Positions 5,383 through 8,336 of a DNA stretch of 8,336 nucleotides are shown piece by piece; the stretch's first letter is position 1, and every line of letters begins with the position of its first letter. The position numbers and the translations under genes are program-made. Origin of the DNA: Thermoplasmata archaeon (GTDB taxonomy: Archaea > Thermoplasmatota > Thermoplasmata > Thermoplasmatales > Thermoplasmataceae). The notes beneath the pieces are model-generated. The model saw only the letters and a program-made list of their open reading frames with translations, ran no database searches and was not told the DNA's origin. The stretch covers positions 1 to 8,336 of the forward strand of contig JAJZKS010000067.1 in NCBI GenBank assembly GCA_021850835.1, given 5' to 3'.

Positions 5383-6222
5383 ATGCCAGGCGAACCAGCC
5401 AGTAACCCATTAGTTTCAAGCAAATGGCTCTCTGAACACTTGGAAGATGAATCCATAATCATAGTGGACTGCAGGTATAACCTGATGGACAAGGCATATG
5501 GCAGGGAAGCTTACAATGCAGGGCATATCCCTGGGGCACATTTCCTCGATATGGAAAGGAAGCTGACAGGTAGTTTGGGAAAACACGGGGGCAGGCATCC
5601 TCTCCCTGAAATGGATGAATTCCAGGAAAGCATGAACAGCATAGGGCTGTCACCGGTGTATACTGTTATTGCATACGACGATGACGGGTCCGGTGCATCA
5701 AGGCTCTGGTGGCTGCTCAAATATTATGGCCATCCCGGTGTCATGATACTCGATGGAGGTTTTCAGGAATGGAAGGATTCTGGCCTTCCAGTTACCAGAA
5801 ATGTGCCAGAACAGAAGAAAGGGGATTTCAGGGCAAGGATTACAGGGCAAATACTGGTGAACAGGGATGACCTGATGAAACTACCACATGGCACCAAAAT
5901 CATCGATGTCCGTGATAGGGAAAGGTATCTCGGAATCACTGAACCAATAGACAGGATTGCGGGGCATATACCTGGGGCCATAAACATACCATACAAGGAC
6001 ATCATTGAAAAGCCTGGAAAGTTCAGGAACCGGCAAGAACTTGAAAAGATTTTTTCAGGAAGCGGAAAGGAACCTGTGGTTTACTGCGGTTCAGGCATAA
6101 CTTCCTGTGTCAATTTCGTGGCACTGGAATCCATAGGGCGGCATCCTAAGCTTTACGCCGGAAGCTGGAGCGACTGGATAAGTTATGAGGACAGTGAGAT
6201 CGCCACAGGAGAGTTCAAATAA
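5383..6222 (+). CDS. Two-domain sulfurtransferase, 3-mercaptopyruvate type (rhodanese family)
   Basis: A 279-residue protein of the normal length for tandem-rhodanese sulfurtransferases. Domain 1 (about 10-135) carries DCRYNL (29-34), the AYNAGHIPGA motif (43-52) and LDGGFQEW near its end. At its catalytic-loop position it has YDDDGSGASR in place of a cysteine, so it is a non-catalytic domain as is usual. Domain 2 (about 155-279) carries IIDVRD, RIAGHIPGAINIPY and the active loop YCGSGITSC with Cys235 as sulfur carrier. CGSG(V/I)T is typical of 3-mercaptopyruvate sulfurtransferases; thiosulfate enzymes usually have CRKG(V)T. It would move sulfane sulfur from 3-mercaptopyruvate, a cysteine transamination product, to thiols or other acceptors in the cytosol. 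The divergent cysteine synthase neighbour fits a sulfur-metabolism locus. The start is supported by the TATA box about 26 nt upstream. A thiosulfate sulfurtransferase is the alternative. Confidence 0.9.
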   Translation: MPGEPASNPLVSSKWLSEHLEDESIIIVDCRYNLMDKAYGREAYNAGHIPGAHFLDMERKLTGSLGKHGGRHPLPEMDEFQESMNSIGLSPVYTVIAYDDDGSGASRLWWLLKYYGHPGVMILDGGFQEWKDSGLPVTRNVPEQKKGDFRARITGQILVNRDDLMKLPHGTKIIDVRDRERYLGITEPIDRIAGHIPGAINIPYKDIIEKPGKFRNRQELEKIFSGSGKEPVVYCGSGITSCVNFVALESIGRHPKLYAGSWSDWISYEDSEIATGEFK

Positions 6223-6226
6223 TATC

Positions 6227-6242
6227 TTTTTTCTGAATTTTT
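6227..6242 (+). terminator. Poly-T terminator after the sulfurtransferase gene
   Basis: Two T-runs, TTTTTT (6227-6232) and TTTTT (6238-6242), begin 4 nt after the stop codon without a preceding GC-rich hairpin. This is the usual form of archaeal intrinsic termination. It separates the sulfurtransferase transcript from VAT. Confidence 0.6.
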
Positions 6243-6246
6243 ATTG

Positions 6247-6258
6247 AAATATATTTAT
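6247..6258 (+). promoter_or_regulatory. Upstream (distal) TATA box before VAT
   Basis: AATATATTTAT preceded by TGA(A) looks like a strong BRE/TATA element. It predicts transcription from about 6279, giving a leader of about 44 nt to the preferred VAT start. It may be a second promoter for VAT, or simply AT-rich DNA next to the terminator. Confidence 0.4.
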
Positions 6259-6294
6259 CTATGAGAAGTGCTGTTATTCTACATGCAATCAGTC

Positions 6295-6302
6295 TTTTAT
6301 AC
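6295..6302 (+). promoter_or_regulatory. Proximal TATA box of VAT
   Basis: TTTTATAC is centred about 24-25 nt before the ATG at 6323, so it would yield a leaderless transcript starting at that codon. It lies too close to the in-frame ATG at 6308 to serve that start, which helps choose 6323. Confidence 0.5.
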
Positions 6303-6322
6303 CTATAATGAAATACAGGGGT

Positions 6323-8336
6323 ATGGCGTACAGTGACGGCATCATACTCAGAGTCGCCGAAGCAAATTCTACCGATCCAGGAATGTCCAGAGTCAGGCTT
6401 GACGAGGAATCGAGACTTGCCCTAGGGGCAGAAATCGGTGATGTTGTCGAAATCGAAAAGGACAAAAAAACCGTTGGAAGAGTCTACAGAGCAAGACCAG
6501 AAGACGAGAACAAGGGCATTGTGAGAATAGACAGTGTCATGAGAAACAACTGTGGTTCATCCATTGGAGACAAGGTCAGAGTTAAGAAAGTCAGAACTGA
6601 GGAAGCCAAAAGAATCACATTAGCACCCATTATCCGCAAGGACCAGAGGCTTAAGTTTGGCGAGGGGATCAATGAGTTTGTCCAGAAAGCCCTTATCAGG
6701 AGGCCAATGCTTGAAGGGGACAACATCAGCGTACCCGGGTTAACGCTAGCCGGGCATTCAGGTTTAATTTTCAAGGTCGTTAAGTCCCAACCCACAAAAA
6801 GCCCAGTGGAAGTTGGAGAGGAAACCAAGATAGAGATCAGGGAGGAACCGGCATCTGAGGTTCTCGAGGATGTTTCAAGAATTAGTTATGAGGATATTGG
6901 TGGCCTTTCAGACCAGCTTGGAAGAGTGAGGGAAATCATCGAACTTCCGCTTAAGCACCCTGAGCTTTTCGAAAGGCTGGGAATCCACCCGCCAAAAGGA
7001 GTCTTGCTCCACGGTCCACCGGGTACTGGAAAGACCTTGATTGCAAGGGCGGTCGCCAATGAATCCGGGGCAAATTTCTTCTCCATAAATGGACCAGAGA
7101 TCATGAGCAAGTACTACGGCCAGAGCGAACAGAAACTCAGGGAAATTTTCCTTAAGGCAGAAGAAACAGAGCCGTCAATTATATTTATAGATGAAATCGA
7201 TTCAATTGCACCCAAGAGAGAGGAAGTCCAGGGGGAAGTTGAAAGAAGGGTTGTAGCCCAGCTACTCACCCTTATGGATGGCCTCAAAGAAAGGGGGCAT
7301 GTCATAGTAATAGGGGCAACAAACAGAATAGACGCTGTTGACCCCGCCCTTAGAAGGCCGGGAAGATTTGACAGGGAAATCAACATTGGCGTACCCGACA
7401 AGAAAGGAAGAAAGGAGATTCTTTCCATCCACACAAGGGGAATGCCACTCGGAATGGACGAAGAAAAAAAGAATGATTTCCTGGATGAAATTGCAAGCCT
7501 CACATACGGTTTTGTGGGAGCTGATCTTGCCGCCCTTTCAAGGGAATCAGCAATGAATGCCCTTAGAAGATATCTGCCAGAGATTGATCTTGACAAGCCG
7601 ATCCCTACGGAAATTCTTGAGAAAATGCAGGTTACAGACGATGATTTCAGGGAAGCGCTAAAGGCCATAGAGCCAAGCAGCTTGAGGGAAGTAACTGTTG
7701 AGGTCCCCAATATTACATGGGGAGATATCGGCGGACTCGAATCTGTGAAAAGCGAGCTCCGCGAATCAGTTGAACTGCCCCTGCTAAAACCTGAAGTCTT
7801 CAAAAAACTCGGCATAAGGGCTGCTAAAGGATTCCTTCTATACGGGCCGCCGGGTGTTGGAAAGACCCTATTGGCGAAGGCCGTTGCAAATGAAAGCAAT
7901 GCTAACTTCATCTCAGTAAAGGGTCCTGAAGTCCTAAGCAAATGGGTTGGGGAAAGCGAAAAGGCAGTCAGGGAAATTTTCAAGAAAGCCAAGCAGGTTG
8001 CCCCGACAATTGTATTTCTTGACGAAGTTGACTCAATTGCCCCGAGGAGAGGGCAATACGGCGACACAGGTGTCACGGAAAGGATTGTAAACCAGCTACT
8101 TACCTCCCTGGACGGCATTGAGGTCCTTCAGGGAGTAGTAGTGCTTGCAGCCACCAACAGACCGGATATCATTGACCCAGGACTTCTGAGAGCCGGCAGG
8201 TTTGACAAGATGATCTACATTCCCGCCCCGGATGCCGCAAGCAGGTTGAAAATACTTGAAGTCCACACAAAGCAGATGCCCCTGAGAAAGGATGTGTCAA
8301 TTGAGGATCTATCCCAGAAGACTGAAGGATACGTTG
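6323..8336 (+). CDS. vat: VAT, Cdc48/p97-type AAA+ ATPase (C-terminus cut off by window edge)
   Basis: A cytosolic hexameric unfoldase that threads proteins through its pore, in archaea probably feeding the 20S proteasome. 671 codons are present. The N-domain (about 1-185) begins [20 protein letters not shown] and matches Thermoplasma VAT closely. D1 has Walker A GPPGTGKT (231-238, Lys237), the pore segment KYYGQSE, Walker B FIDEID (Asp290, Glu291) and the GATNR...RRPGRFDRE sensor/arginine-finger region. D2 has Walker A GPPGVGKT (508-515, Lys514), the pore segment KWVGESE, Walker B FLDEVD (Asp567, Glu568) and ATNRP...LRAGRFDK. Both ATPase sites look intact. As I recall the T. acidophilum protein is 745 residues, so about 75 are missing. 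I chose ATG 6323 because [11 protein letters not shown] aligns with its MESNNGIILRV and a TATA box sits about 25 nt upstream; ATG 6308 would add MKYRG. Confidence 0.96.
   Translation, partial: MAYSDGIILRVAEANSTDPGMSRVRLDEESRLALGAEIGDVVEIEKDKKTVGRVYRARPEDENKGIVRIDSVMRNNCGSSIGDKVRVKKVRTEEAKRITLAPIIRKDQRLKFGEGINEFVQKALIRRPMLEGDNISVPGLTLAGHSGLIFKVVKSQPTKSPVEVGEETKIEIREEPASEVLEDVSRISYEDIGGLSDQLGRVREIIELPLKHPELFERLGIHPPKGVLLHGPPGTGKTLIARAVANESGANFFSINGPEIMSKYYGQSEQKLREIFLKAEETEPSIIFIDEIDSIAPKREEVQGEVERRVVAQLLTLMDGLKERGHVIVIGATNRIDAVDPALRRPGRFDREINIGVPDKKGRKEILSIHTRGMPLGMDEEKKNDFLDEIASLTYGFVGADLAALSRESAMNALRRYLPEIDLDKPIPTEILEKMQVTDDDFREALKAIEPSSLREVTVEVPNITWGDIGGLESVKSELRESVELPLLKPEVFKKLGIRAAKGFLLYGPPGVGKTLLAKAVANESNANFISVKGPEVLSKWVGESEKAVREIFKKAKQVAPTIVFLDEVDSIAPRRGQYGDTGVTERIVNQLLTSLDGIEVLQGVVVLAATNRPDIIDPGLLRAGRFDKMIYIPAPDAASRLKILEVHTKQMPLRKDVSIEDLSQKTEGYV

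Noticed and set aside
6261..6308. Fifteen-codon upstream ORF whose TAA overlaps the ATG at 6308 (TAATG)
   Set aside because: Its ATG lies only 3 nt after the distal TATA box and so upstream of the expected transcription start. It is unlikely to be in the mRNA.
7114..8118. Long minus-strand open frame (334 codons) opposite the VAT ATPase domains
   Set aside because: It is fully antisense to a highly conserved protein-coding gene. Its Ser/Leu/Pro-rich composition is the mirror of that gene's codons, and no promoter or family motif supports it.

Overview
The window looks like a chromosomal segment of a Thermoplasmatales archaeon (Euryarchaeota; the Thermoplasma / Ferroplasma / uncultured acid-mine 'plasma' group). 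The right-hand gene is a close match to the VAT AAA+ unfoldase of Thermoplasma acidophilum, and its first residues line up one for one with my recollection of that protein. The left part carries two enzymes of the 3-phosphomevalonate branch of isoprenoid synthesis, which is known from this order. Most gene starts lie about 23-27 nt downstream of a TATA-like box and have no Shine-Dalgarno sequence, as expected for leaderless archaeal transcripts. Base composition is moderate, in the mid-40s % GC by eye.

Layout: (a) 1-149, minus strand: the first 49 codons of an unrecognised gene that runs off the left edge. (b) 150-471: an AT-rich, non-coding stretch with one hairpin and two promoter candidates. 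(c) 472-2189, plus strand: two genes 2 nt apart, a 2-phosphoglycerate-kinase-like P-loop kinase (probable mevalonate-3-phosphate 5-kinase) and a GHMP-family decarboxylase (probable mevalonate-3,5-bisphosphate decarboxylase). (d) 2278-3006, plus strand: an HNH endonuclease-like protein, meeting tail to tail with (e) 3003-4280, minus strand: a DAO-family FAD oxidoreductase. The last two share 4 bp. (f) 4356-5273, minus strand: a CysM-like PLP cysteine synthase, divergent from (g) 5383-6222, plus strand: a two-domain 3-mercaptopyruvate-type sulfurtransferase. (h) 6323 to the right edge, plus strand: VAT, lacking roughly its last 75 residues because the window ends.

How the genes fit together: the (c) pair would carry out consecutive steps, converting 3-phosphomevalonate to 3,5-bisphosphomevalonate and then to isopentenyl phosphate. 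The preceding mevalonate 3-kinase and the following isopentenyl phosphate kinase are not in the window. The divergent (f)/(g) pair joins cysteine synthesis with cysteine-derived sulfane-sulfur transfer around a 109-bp shared control region. One 8-bp palindrome, TTACGTAA, occurs in that region and again at the start of the FAD oxidoreductase gene. I see no CRISPR array, tRNA, rRNA or complete mobile element. The most interesting items are the paired mevalonate genes, the repeated palindrome, the uncharacterised parts of the HNH protein and the unidentified left-edge gene. I found no clear evidence for a wholly new multi-gene system.
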